This document shows, piece after piece, positions 1 to 6,508 of a DNA stretch of 14,487 nt. The notes below the pieces were generated by a model, which ran no database searches, was not told the DNA's origin, and saw only the letters and a list, made by a program, of their open reading frames with translations. Every line of letters starts with the position of its first letter. Within the stretch, counting starts at the first letter, position 1. This stretch comes from an uncultured Nitrospira sp. (lineage in GTDB: Bacteria > Nitrospirota > Nitrospiria > Nitrospirales > UBA8639): positions 1 to 14,487 of the forward strand of contig CABVRQ010000034.1 of NCBI GenBank assembly GCA_902500695.1, written 5' to 3'. The translations under genes were made by a program, and so were the position numbers.

Positions 1-357
1 TTTTGGGTCCTTTTGCCAAAACAAAAGGGCCTCGCCTGCCGGGGCGAAACCCGGCAACCTAAGAAAATCACTGAGACGAGAGTTGGAGACATAGGTGTGA
101 TGTTTTCAACTAACCGACGCCTTTTTACTGGCAAAGCTCAAGATGGATTCCTGATACACATCATAGAAACTGCAGGGGCAGAACAAAATGGGAAGCGCTA
201 GTATTGGCCAGCCGAATCCTTACTCAATTTGTGAAATATGTCAATTGGACAATGGCTTAAACAGAACAGATCCCTGCCCAGAAGCTTGATCGGGTTAGGA
301 AGAAATCCGCCCCATTGGGAGTCCTGAAAAAAACAGAGGGGGTTACGCTTACTTTGG
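1..357. other. Intergenic region downstream of the tsaC-like gene, no convincing gene
   Basis: This stretch lies 3' of the threonylcarbamoyl-AMP synthase gene and runs to the left edge of the window. The short open frames in it have no recognisable protein family and no good ribosome binding site, so I do not call a gene. Its first 60 bases hold two adjacent hairpins, listed separately. I looked for a stem followed by a T-run on the minus strand after position 358 and found only a T-run near 328-334 without a convincing stem, so no intrinsic terminator is called. Confidence 0.6.
5..56. repeat. Two adjacent hairpins at the left window edge
   Basis: Seen directly: bases 5-15 pair with 22-32 (GGGTCCTTTTG against CAAAAGGGCCT, with two G-T wobbles when read as RNA) around a six-base loop CCAAAA. 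Only four bases later, TGCCGGG at 37-43 pairs perfectly with CCCGGCA at 50-56 around the loop GCGAAA. No T-run follows on either strand, so this is not a typical intrinsic terminator. It may be the end of a dispersed intergenic repeat or a structured 3' end of a transcript beyond the edge. Function is unknown. Confidence 0.5.
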
Positions 358-1008
358 TTATTCTTCGGAAAGTTGGGTAGACTCAGTGGCCAGAACCTGT
401 TGAAGTCGACCACGAGAAATGGCACCCTGGCGAATAATGCGAAGTTCTGGTTCTATTTGTAGCACCGTGGAAGGTCGGCCACCCGGCGCAAGGCCGCCAT
501 CCACAATCAAATCAACTACCGATCCTAATTGTTCAGTCACATCTCCCGCAGATTGCGCCGGCGGCTGTCCACTTCGATTAGCGCTGGTACCGGTAAGCGA
601 ACCGATATGCTTCAAGAGTTCGCAAACTCGTAGATCATTCGGCTGCCGGACACCAATGGTTCCCTGTCCACCAGTCAGGATGGGGGAAAGAGTTGAACGA
701 GCCTGCAAGACCAGCGTGAGCAAACCCGGCCAGAACGCTTCCATAAGTGTTCGAGCGACATCGGGGATATCTTCCGTCAGTTGGTCCAGTTGCGACGAGT
801 CACCAACTAACACCGGAAAGGGTTTGTGGCCGCGTTCGCCTTTCATGTGCATCAGCCGCTCTAATGCGATTTGATTGAAGGGACTCACCGCCAGCGCGTA
901 AAAGCTATCGGTCGGGACAGCCACGATTCCGCCCTCCTGCAGACAGTGTGCAACCTGATGAATGAGTTGAGATGATGGAGTGGAATGGAGTTGGAGAACG
1001 GTGGCCAC
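358..1008 (-). CDS. tsaC: L-threonylcarbamoyladenylate synthase, YrdC/Sua5/TsaC family
   Basis: A 216-residue single YrdC-domain protein. The family makes threonylcarbamoyl-AMP from threonine, bicarbonate and ATP in the cytosol, the first step of the t6A37 modification of ANN-decoding tRNAs. Family landmarks visible: GGIVAVPTDSFYALA (26-40), KGERGHKPFPVLVGD (56-70), FWPGLLTLVL (92-101), GVRQPND (119-125), the nucleotide-binding TGTSANRSG (139-147), PSTVL (179-183) and IIRQGAIS (191-198). The first motif departs from the usual PTDTxYGL. The start is GTG with AAGG seven bases upstream; the next in-frame Met lies well inside the domain. It has no C-terminal Sua5 domain, so it is the short TsaC form. 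It starts 15 bases after the purD stop and is probably the last gene of a purH-purD-tsaC operon. Family call is firm; the symbol could equally be ywlC or yciO. Confidence 0.88.
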   Translation of the reverse strand: MATVLQLHSTPSSQLIHQVAHCLQEGGIVAVPTDSFYALAVSPFNQIALERLMHMKGERGHKPFPVLVGDSSQLDQLTEDIPDVARTLMEAFWPGLLTLVLQARSTLSPILTGGQGTIGVRQPNDLRVCELLKHIGSLTGTSANRSGQPPAQSAGDVTEQLGSVVDLIVDGGLAPGGRPSTVLQIEPELRIIRQGAISRGRLQQVLATESTQLSEE

Positions 1009-1023
1009 GGCAGGGCCTTCGAG

Positions 1024-2298
1024 TCAGGATTGAACCTGCAGCACGCGGTGGCCGATGTCTGAACGGAAATACCGGCCTTCAAACTGAATCGAGGCGAGCG
1101 CCTCATGGGCATGATCCCTGGCTCCGGCCAGGGTTGAATTAATCCCGGTGACCCCGAGGACCCTTCCGCCATTCGTGACAATTTTGTCATTGGCATGGGC
1201 TGTCCCGGCATGAAACACCATGACAGACTTCGACTCTTTTTCCGGCAGGCCGGTGATCGGCAGTCCCGTTTGATAAGACCCGGGATATCCGCCTGAGGTT
1301 AACACCACGCACACCGCCGCCTGATCATGCCACTCCACCTGCAATTGGTCCAACCGATGTTCGACCACAGCTTCAAGCACATCCAATAAATCCGTTTTTA
1401 AGAGTGGGAGCACGACCTGCGTTTCAGGGTCGCCAAAGCGGGCGTTAAATTCCAGCACATACGGTTTGCCATCTTTGACCATAATCCCCGCGTATAACAC
1501 CCCGAAAAATGGACTCCCCACCCTGGACAACCCTGTGACCGCCGGAGTTAACACCTCATCAAGAATACGTTGCCGGAGTTCCGGTGTTCCCAATGGAGCC
1601 GGGGCATAGGCCCCCATGCCACCGGTATTGAGACCCGTGTCCCCTTCACCGATTCGCTTATGATCCTGGGCAGGCAGCATGGGAATGACCGTTCGGCCAT
1701 CGGCAAAGGCCATGACCGTGAGTTCTTCTCCCTCAAGAAATTCTTCAAGCACCACCCGTGCACCGGCCTTTCCAAAGCGCTGCTCTTCCAGCATGCTGCG
1801 AACCGCCTCACGGGCATCCGCCCTGGTCGCACAGATGATGACCCCTTTCCCTTGCGCAAGACCATCGGCTTTCACGACGATCGGAAGCGGGCAGGATTCC
1901 AGGCAGGTTAACGCCGGCTCCAGTTTGTCAAACGTGTGCGAAGATGGAGTGGGAATTTTTTCTCGCACCATGAGTTCTTTGGCAAACGATTTACTGGATT
2001 CAATGAGGGCCGCATTGCGGGTGGGGCCAAAAATCCGCATGTGGGATTTTCTGAATTCGTCGACGATACCCAAGGAGAGCGGCAGTTCCGGTCCGACCAG
2101 CGTCAGATTGATTGCGTTGGTTTGTGCAAAGTGCTTCAGGCCTTCAAGGTCATCCACCTGGAGTGGCACACATTCGGCCACCTGCGCGATCCCCGCATTG
2201 CCCGGGGCACAAAAGAGTTTGGTCACGCGAGGGGATTGCGCAAGCTTCCACGCGAGTGCGTGTTCCCGTCCACCGTTGCCTATGATTAATACCTTCAT
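1024..2298 (-). CDS. purD: Phosphoribosylamine--glycine ligase (GAR synthetase)
   Basis: A 424-residue cytosolic enzyme of normal family length. It ligates glycine to 5-phosphoribosylamine with ATP, the second step of de novo purine synthesis. Seen: N-terminal domain starting MKVLIIGNGGREHALAW, then an ATP-grasp domain at about 102-295 with KADGLAQGKGV (143-153), EEFLEGEELTVMAF (185-198), the DHKR..EGD..LNTGGMGAY stretch ending at 221, and the metal-binding NARFGDPE (285-292). The C-terminal domain carries GGRVLGVTG and ends near RSDIGHRVL, typical of PurD. The ATG start matches the family N-terminus, but no good Shine-Dalgarno lies at normal distance; GGAAGGG is about 17 bases away. It lies 187 bases downstream of purH and 15 bases upstream of the tsaC-like gene on the same strand. 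Confidence 0.97.
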   Translation of the reverse strand: MKVLIIGNGGREHALAWKLAQSPRVTKLFCAPGNAGIAQVAECVPLQVDDLEGLKHFAQTNAINLTLVGPELPLSLGIVDEFRKSHMRIFGPTRNAALIESSKSFAKELMVREKIPTPSSHTFDKLEPALTCLESCPLPIVVKADGLAQGKGVIICATRADAREAVRSMLEEQRFGKAGARVVLEEFLEGEELTVMAFADGRTVIPMLPAQDHKRIGEGDTGLNTGGMGAYAPAPLGTPELRQRILDEVLTPAVTGLSRVGSPFFGVLYAGIMVKDGKPYVLEFNARFGDPETQVVLPLLKTDLLDVLEAVVEHRLDQLQVEWHDQAAVCVVLTSGGYPGSYQTGLPITGLPEKESKSVMVFHAGTAHANDKIVTNGGRVLGVTGINSTLAGARDHAHEALASIQFEGRYFRSDIGHRVLQVQS

Positions 2299-2485
2299 GT
2301 GAACACGTATGCTTTCCCTTCCCGCTCCATCCCGAGGATGGGGGAATGTGCCAATATGGCCTGTGCCCGATTCTAATGCTTATTCTCCGAAGCCCGGTTA
2401 CACCTCTGCGATCGAAGGCACACCCGTCATCAAACTGAACAACCGCAACCAGGGAAGACTTGAAGAAAAATCGGATTGAGTTCGG
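2299..2485 (-). other. purH-purD intergenic region
   Basis: This gap of 187 bases is long for adjacent pathway genes on one strand. Directly seen is a small hairpin, CCATCC-CGA-GGATGG, at 2327-2341, ending 29 bases before the purD start. It is not followed by a T-run and so is not an intrinsic terminator. A TAGAAT hexamer on the minus strand resembles a -10 element but has no acceptable -35 at 16-18 bases. The gap could hold a weak internal promoter or an mRNA processing site; neither can be shown from sequence alone. Confidence 0.35.
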
Positions 2486-4042
2486 TTAATGACGAAAGTG
2501 CCGCATACCCGTCATAATCATGGCCATCTTATGCTCATCAACGGCTTGGATGATCTCCTTATCCCGGATAGACCCTCCAGGTTGAATCACCGCGGTAATA
2601 CCTGCATCTGCGGCGGCATCGATACCATCACGAAACGGGAAAAAGGCATCCGAGGCCATCACGCACCCTTTGACGGGAAGCTTCGCTTTCATTTGCGCCA
2701 GTTTCACCGAATCAACCCGGCTCATTTGCCCGGCACCAATGCCGACGGTTTGGGTCTGTGTGGCAAAGACAATGGCATTGGACTTGACGTGCTTGCAGAC
2801 TTTCCAGGCGAAATCGCAGGCTTGATACTCGTGGTCGGTCGGCTGCCGTTCACTCGGCATGGATAAGTCTCCCATCTCACGTAAGGACCCCAGATCCCGG
2901 TCCTGGACTAAGATCCCGCCCACAATTTTTTTCATATCCAGGGCATCCCGTTGAGCACTCTCCAAGGCACCCACCGCTAACAGTCTTAAATCTTTTTTCC
3001 GTTGAAGTTCAGCCAAGGCCTCTTCCGAAAATGCCGGCGCAATCAGCACTTCCACAAAGGTGGAGGTGATTTCCTTGGCCATGGGCAAATCGACATTCCG
3101 GTTACAGGCAATGACCCCGCCAAAGGCTGAGACCGGATCTGTTTCTCGTGCCCGGACATAGGCCTCAACCGGCATATCCCCGATGGCCACCCCGCAGGGA
3201 TTATTATGTTTGACGATGACCACCGCCGTTTCTTCAAATTCCTTCACGAGTTCCAACGCCGCATTAGCATCCAGGTAGTTATTATAGGACATGGCTTTGC
3301 CATGAAGCTGTTGAGCCTGAGAAAGGGAGGCTTCTTTGGTCTCCCGATCACGGTATACCGCACCGGCCTGATGCGGATTCTCTCCATACCGCAGATCTTC
3401 GACCTTTTCATATGACAGGCACAATAACGACGGAAATTTTTGCCCTAAGGTATCGGCTAACTTGGAGTTGAGATAATTGGCGATCAGGCTGTCATACCTG
3501 GCGGTATGGTCAAAGACTTTTTTGGCTAACTCCCGTCGCAGCCCTAAGGAGACGGTTCCGGACTGCAAGGCCTCCAACACCCGCTCATAATCCTGTGGAT
3601 CGACCACCACCAGGACATCCTCATGGTTCTTGGCCGCCGACCGGAGCATGGACGGTCCCCCGATATCAATATTTTCAATGGCTTCTTCAAACGTACAACC
3701 GGGCTTTGCAATCGTCGCTTCAAACGGATAGAGATTCACGACCACGACATCGATGGGCTCGATCCCCTGTTCTTGCATTTGCTTCACATGTGCATCAACC
3801 GAACGCCGCCCTAATAACCCACCATGGATCTTAGGATGTAATGTTTTCACCCGTCCGTTCAAAATCTCAGGAAACCCGGTGTAATCTGCCACTTCTGTCA
3901 CGGTCACCCCGGCGTCCCTGAGCATACTGGCCGTTCCGCCGGTCGACAAAATATCCGCATCAAGTGCCGCCAGGCCCTTGGCCATTTTTTCTACACCGGT
4001 TTTATCGGATACGCTGATGAGCGCCTTCCCCAATCTTGCCAT
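2486..4042 (-). CDS. purH: Bifunctional AICAR formyltransferase / IMP cyclohydrolase
   Basis: A 518-residue cytosolic enzyme catalysing the last two steps of IMP synthesis: formylation of AICAR with 10-formyl-tetrahydrofolate, then ring closure. Seen: an N-terminal methylglyoxal-synthase-like cyclohydrolase domain (1 to ~145) with SVSDKTG (10-16), STGGTA (33-38), GRVKTLHPKIHGGLL (63-77) and NLYPFE (103-108). The transformylase domain follows with RYGENPHQ (218-225), catalytic Lys-His in KHNNPCG (278-284), SDAFFPFRDGID (464-475) and QPGGSIRD (487-494), ending in the family signature TGMRHFRH. I chose the ATG at 4042 (MARLGKALIS) because it fits the family N-terminus and has AGGAG five bases upstream. 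A longer frame from 4120 would add 26 unrelated residues. First visible gene of the purH-purD-tsaC cluster. Confidence 0.97.
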   Translation of the reverse strand: MARLGKALISVSDKTGVEKMAKGLAALDADILSTGGTASMLRDAGVTVTEVADYTGFPEILNGRVKTLHPKIHGGLLGRRSVDAHVKQMQEQGIEPIDVVVVNLYPFEATIAKPGCTFEEAIENIDIGGPSMLRSAAKNHEDVLVVVDPQDYERVLEALQSGTVSLGLRRELAKKVFDHTARYDSLIANYLNSKLADTLGQKFPSLLCLSYEKVEDLRYGENPHQAGAVYRDRETKEASLSQAQQLHGKAMSYNNYLDANAALELVKEFEETAVVIVKHNNPCGVAIGDMPVEAYVRARETDPVSAFGGVIACNRNVDLPMAKEITSTFVEVLIAPAFSEEALAELQRKKDLRLLAVGALESAQRDALDMKKIVGGILVQDRDLGSLREMGDLSMPSERQPTDHEYQACDFAWKVCKHVKSNAIVFATQTQTVGIGAGQMSRVDSVKLAQMKAKLPVKGCVMASDAFFPFRDGIDAAADAGITAVIQPGGSIRDKEIIQAVDEHKMAMIMTGMRHFRH

Positions 4043-4091
4043 GTGTTCTCCTGCCACTCGTCTCTGTTGATGGGTAAAAAAACGGAAGGTC

Positions 4092-4120
4092 AGCTTAGCA
4101 AATGACCTGGGGAACTTCAA
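4092..4120 (-). promoter_or_regulatory. Candidate sigma-70-type promoter for purH
   Basis: On the minus strand, TTGAAG (4120-4115) and TAAGCT (4097-4092) are separated by 17 bases and lie 50-78 bases upstream of the purH ATG. The -35 is a fair match and the -10 a poor one. It is the best pair I found in the purH upstream region. Its -35 lies inside the inverted repeat at 4111-4136, which fits repression by a bound regulator. Inference only. Confidence 0.3.
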
Positions 4121-4136
4121 CGAATTCTGAAGTTCC
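4111..4136. promoter_or_regulatory. Perfect 9+9 bp inverted repeat upstream of purH, candidate operator
   Basis: Seen directly: GGAACTTCA (4111-4119), an 8-base spacer (4120-4127, containing GAATTC), then the exact reverse complement TGAAGTTCC (4128-4136). It lies 69-94 bases upstream of the purH start and overlaps the candidate -35. The dyad symmetry and position suit an operator for a dimeric repressor of the pur operon. It could instead be a transcript hairpin, but no T-run follows on either strand. The regulator is unknown; it does not look like the classical E. coli PurR site. Confidence 0.45.
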
Positions 4137-4581
4137 TGCTACAAGCACCAAGACCCTATTCCCGCTCGTCCCCTTATTCAACCCCATCGACGTCTTTCTT
4201 TGCCAATATTAAAGTTTTGTGTTTCATCAACCTTATCTTCTTACCAAACCTTGCATCCGTAACCGGGGAAGTTTCCATCAACAAAATATTTCCTGATCCA
4301 CCCATAAAGCCAACATCCGATTCTGCCGAAATACTACATTGAGAGCCAGCTCGAAATAATGGCAAACACAGCATCTTGAACAACCCCCTCTCGGCTTGGT
4401 TTCGGCAACCAGGATTTCTACTCACATGGTAAGTGAAAGAAGTGCAATCAGTTTCAGGGGATTGCTGCATATTCTGCTCGTTACATGCCGGTGGAGGTCA
4501 ACTCAGGTCTTAAAATGACAACCAAAATTTCGCCACATCCCCGATTCATATCGCGTTTTGCGCTTTTAACAACACGGTAGG
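4137..4581. other. Divergent intergenic region between purH and the SHOCT-protein gene
   Basis: About 450 bases with a higher AT content than the flanking coding regions. A 98-residue minus-strand open frame at 4174-4470 crosses it, but it has no recognisable domain, only a weak ribosome binding site and no support from context, so I do not call it a gene. The region must hold promoters for both flanking genes; apart from the purH candidates I see no convincing -35/-10 pair. Confidence 0.5.
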
Positions 4582-4594
4582 GACTCTCAGAGTC
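4582..4594. promoter_or_regulatory. Perfect 6+6 bp palindrome next to the ribosome binding site
   Basis: GACTCT, a single C, then AGAGTC form a 13-base dyad ending 13 bases before the ATG at 4608. The TTAGGA that serves as Shine-Dalgarno (4595-4600) starts on the next base. It could be a protein-binding site or a short hairpin (5 bp stem, TCA loop) affecting translation. A dyad of this size can arise by chance, so confidence is low. Confidence 0.3.
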
Positions 4595-4607
4595 TTAGGA
4601 TTCATTG

Positions 4608-5342
4608 ATGGATTTCACCCTGATAGTCGTTGTGCTGTTGATATGTCTTACACTCGGAGCCATTGTGCTCACCTTAAGCCTGAGTCCTCCAGCGAATAAG
4701 AAAAAAGAAGAAAACCGGATCCACGGCACAAGTTTCATTCCATCACAAATGTTCATGGGTCGCGATGGACTTGGAGGCATTGCCGTGAACGACCAAACTC
4801 TCAAAATTTGCCTGTTACACACTCCTTCGGTCCCCCCACGTTTGCTTCATATTTCAAGTCTGGTCGGTTCGTTCTTAGTGAAAAATGGAGAAGTTCTTCA
4901 AGAAACCTTACGAACAGGTCCAAAAGCACTCATCTCATTTCAAAAACTCATGCATTCGAACGCGGAAAGACTGATAAAAAGTTGGCAGACCTCCTCTCCT
5001 TCAAAAGATAACCAGCGAATCGACCTTATTGTGTGGCTCCACGATGAAGACGAACCGTTCCATGTTGTCAATTTCCTCAATATGGAAACCAAAGAAGGGG
5101 GCATTCTCTATGAAAAATCCTTAGGGACGGCAACACATTGGCACAATGTTTTGGATGGGCTGATACACCAGGCTGATCAACATGCCAGCCAGCAGCCCGA
5201 ATCCGACAAAAATGACACGGAGAGTCCATTAGCGGCGGCGACCGATGAATTGGAAAATCTAGGTGACTTAGTCGAAAAGCAAATCATGACACCACAAGAA
5301 CTCATCATCCAGAAAGAAAAACTTCTCGCCGGCAAGACCTAA
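4608..5342 (+). CDS. Membrane-anchored protein with PH-like core and C-terminal SHOCT segment
   Basis: A 244-residue protein of unknown role. Seen: one N-terminal transmembrane helix (about 3-25) followed by a lysine-rich NKKKEEN stop-transfer stretch, so the rest is probably cytoplasmic. The core pattern, with GGIAVNDQTLKICLL, then LLHISSLVGSFLVKNGEVLQ, then FHVVNFLNMETKEGG and THWHNVLDGLIHQAD, resembles the PH-like domains found in many small bacterial proteins that end in SHOCT. After a Gln/Asp/Ser-rich linker, residues about 214-241 (ELENLGDLVEKQIMTPQELI, then the KEKLL end) fit the SHOCT pattern of an amphipathic helix, a turn with a Thr-x-x-Glu start, and a second helix. ATG at 4608 is preferred over TTG at 4605 because AGGA sits seven bases upstream of it. 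Stands alone on the plus strand, divergent from purH. Domain assignment is from pattern recognition only. Confidence 0.8.
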   Translation: MDFTLIVVVLLICLTLGAIVLTLSLSPPANKKKEENRIHGTSFIPSQMFMGRDGLGGIAVNDQTLKICLLHTPSVPPRLLHISSLVGSFLVKNGEVLQETLRTGPKALISFQKLMHSNAERLIKSWQTSSPSKDNQRIDLIVWLHDEDEPFHVVNFLNMETKEGGILYEKSLGTATHWHNVLDGLIHQADQHASQQPESDKNDTESPLAAATDELENLGDLVEKQIMTPQELIIQKEKLLAGKT

Positions 5343-5728
5343 ACTCCTTTTTCTCTCCTCTCCAGACATTCCCTCACAAATTCCGAATCTATTCTCCCGG
5401 TTATTTCTCTAAAAAACCGGCCATGCCTTCTTTTTTCCGTTCATCGGATAAGAGGGAGGTAAGAGGGAAGACCGTCGAAGACCCCATCCACAAGTGAAGC
5501 CCAGTCCAGATACGACCATTTAGCCCAACACCAACAAGAATCCATCGTGGTTTTGGCAGGATTGATTCAAGACGCAACCCGCTGGCCTCACCAAATAGCA
5601 CGCTGACCTTCCCCTTCAAATGGGGAATGGTCTAGACCACTAATTTTGACGTTCCCTACATTTTTATACTCAATGAGCCCGGTTCTCATTCCATACGCTC
5701 TGACCTCCAAAACAAGGAAAGCTCTCTC
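5343..5728. other. Intergenic region before the ankyrin gene
   Basis: These 386 bases hold no convincing gene. A 72-residue minus-strand frame (5401-5619) starts with TTG, has no ribosome binding site and matches no family known to me. CCGGTT (5397-5402) and AACCGG (5415-5420) could pair around a 12-base loop downstream of the SHOCT-protein gene, with a T-run only some ten bases later, which is at best a weak terminator. The palindrome at 5628-5639 is listed separately. Confidence 0.5.
5628..5639. promoter_or_regulatory. 12 bp perfect palindrome TGGTCTAGACCA upstream of the ankyrin gene
   Basis: A perfect 12-base self-complementary site 89-100 bases upstream of the ankyrin-gene ATG. It is followed closely by TTGACG (5646-5651) and TATACT (5665-5670), which look like promoter hexamers but are only 13 bases apart, too short for a standard sigma-70 promoter. 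The position suits an operator next to a promoter. Whether the site is functional is inference. Confidence 0.3.
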
Positions 5729-6508
5729 ATGCGCCAATCACGTGGATTCACCATCGTCAAATATGTGGGGATTATCCTTGGAATTCTTCTGTCCTATGCA
5801 TTTGCTTCAGAGTGGAATAGCTCCTCCCGGCAACCTGACCTCATTCAAGCCATCCAAGACCGGAACCTTTCCTTAACACATCAATTAGTGGACCAAGGAT
5901 CGGATGTGAATCAGCGCACGCCACAAGGAGCCACACCCCTTCATTTCGCTGCAAGATCAGGACAATTTACGATTGCCCAACTCCTGTTACAAAACGGGGC
6001 AGACCCTGGGGCCATTTATCAATCCGAATGGACCCCACTGCATTTTGCCGCCAAGGGGGGCCATGTGGATATCGCCGACCTCCTCCTTCAACACGGGGCC
6101 CTTGTGGACGGCCTTGATGGGAACATCACCCCCCTACACATCGCCGTGCAGGAACATCACCGACGCATGACGTCATATCTGCTCGCTCACGGCGCCACCG
6201 TTCAAACTTCTTTTAAGGAAGGGTGGACTGCGCTGCACGTCGCCGCCCAAGCCGGAGATACCGACATGACTCGCCTCCTCCTGGATTCCGGAGCCCCTAT
6301 CGATGCCACCAATACCATTGGCCTGACGCCGCTCCATTCTGCCGCCCTCTCCGGCCAACGAGATCTGACTTCCTATCTGCTGTCTCGTGGAGCCACATGT
6401 TCTCTTCCCATACATCCACTCCAAACCTCCTCGTCTGCCAATTCCAGTCGACTGTATGCGGCTCTCCAGGAAATCCTCCAGCACTGCCCGAATCATCTGG
6501 ATTCCTAA
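5729..6508 (+). CDS. Exported ankyrin-repeat protein
   Basis: A 259-residue protein. Seen: an N-terminal hydrophobic segment (about 9-25) after basic residues, ending in A-F-A at 24-26, a plausible signal-peptidase I site before S27, so the mature protein is probably periplasmic or, if uncleaved, membrane-anchored. Six ankyrin repeats follow: a degenerate first (about 37-66), then repeats starting near 67, 100, 132, 165 and 198 with the T-P/A-L-H motif (TPLHFAA, TPLHFAA, TPLHIAV, TALHVAA, TPLHSAA) and L-L-x-x-G-A ends. Ankyrin stacks bind protein partners; no partner is evident here. A ~35-residue non-repeat tail holds the only two cysteines (224 and 253), which could form a disulfide if exported. 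Start supported by AAGGAAAG about seven bases before ATG. No enzymatic domain is visible. Confidence 0.88.
   Translation: MRQSRGFTIVKYVGIILGILLSYAFASEWNSSSRQPDLIQAIQDRNLSLTHQLVDQGSDVNQRTPQGATPLHFAARSGQFTIAQLLLQNGADPGAIYQSEWTPLHFAAKGGHVDIADLLLQHGALVDGLDGNITPLHIAVQEHHRRMTSYLLAHGATVQTSFKEGWTALHVAAQAGDTDMTRLLLDSGAPIDATNTIGLTPLHSAALSGQRDLTSYLLSRGATCSLPIHPLQTSSSANSSRLYAALQEILQHCPNHLDS

Noticed and set aside
13..201. 62-residue plus-strand open frame at the left edge
   Set aside because: It begins inside the two hairpins and its translation resembles no protein.
419..874. 151-residue plus-strand open frame opposite the tsaC-like gene
   Set aside because: It is antisense to a well-supported enzyme, has no family resemblance and arises from the codon pattern of the real gene.
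1679..2302. 207-residue plus-strand open frame opposite purD
   Set aside because: Low-complexity Ser/Arg-rich translation, antisense to purD with all its motifs intact.
4174..4470. 98-residue minus-strand open frame between purH and the SHOCT-protein gene
   Set aside because: No domain, no membrane segment or signal, weak ribosome site and unremarkable composition. Could be real only if conserved in relatives.
5401..5619. 72-residue minus-strand open frame upstream of the ankyrin gene
   Set aside because: TTG start without ribosome site and no recognisable family.
5646..5670. TTGACG and TATACT as a standard promoter for the ankyrin gene
   Set aside because: The spacer is 13 bases, too short for a usual sigma-70 promoter, so it is not called as one.
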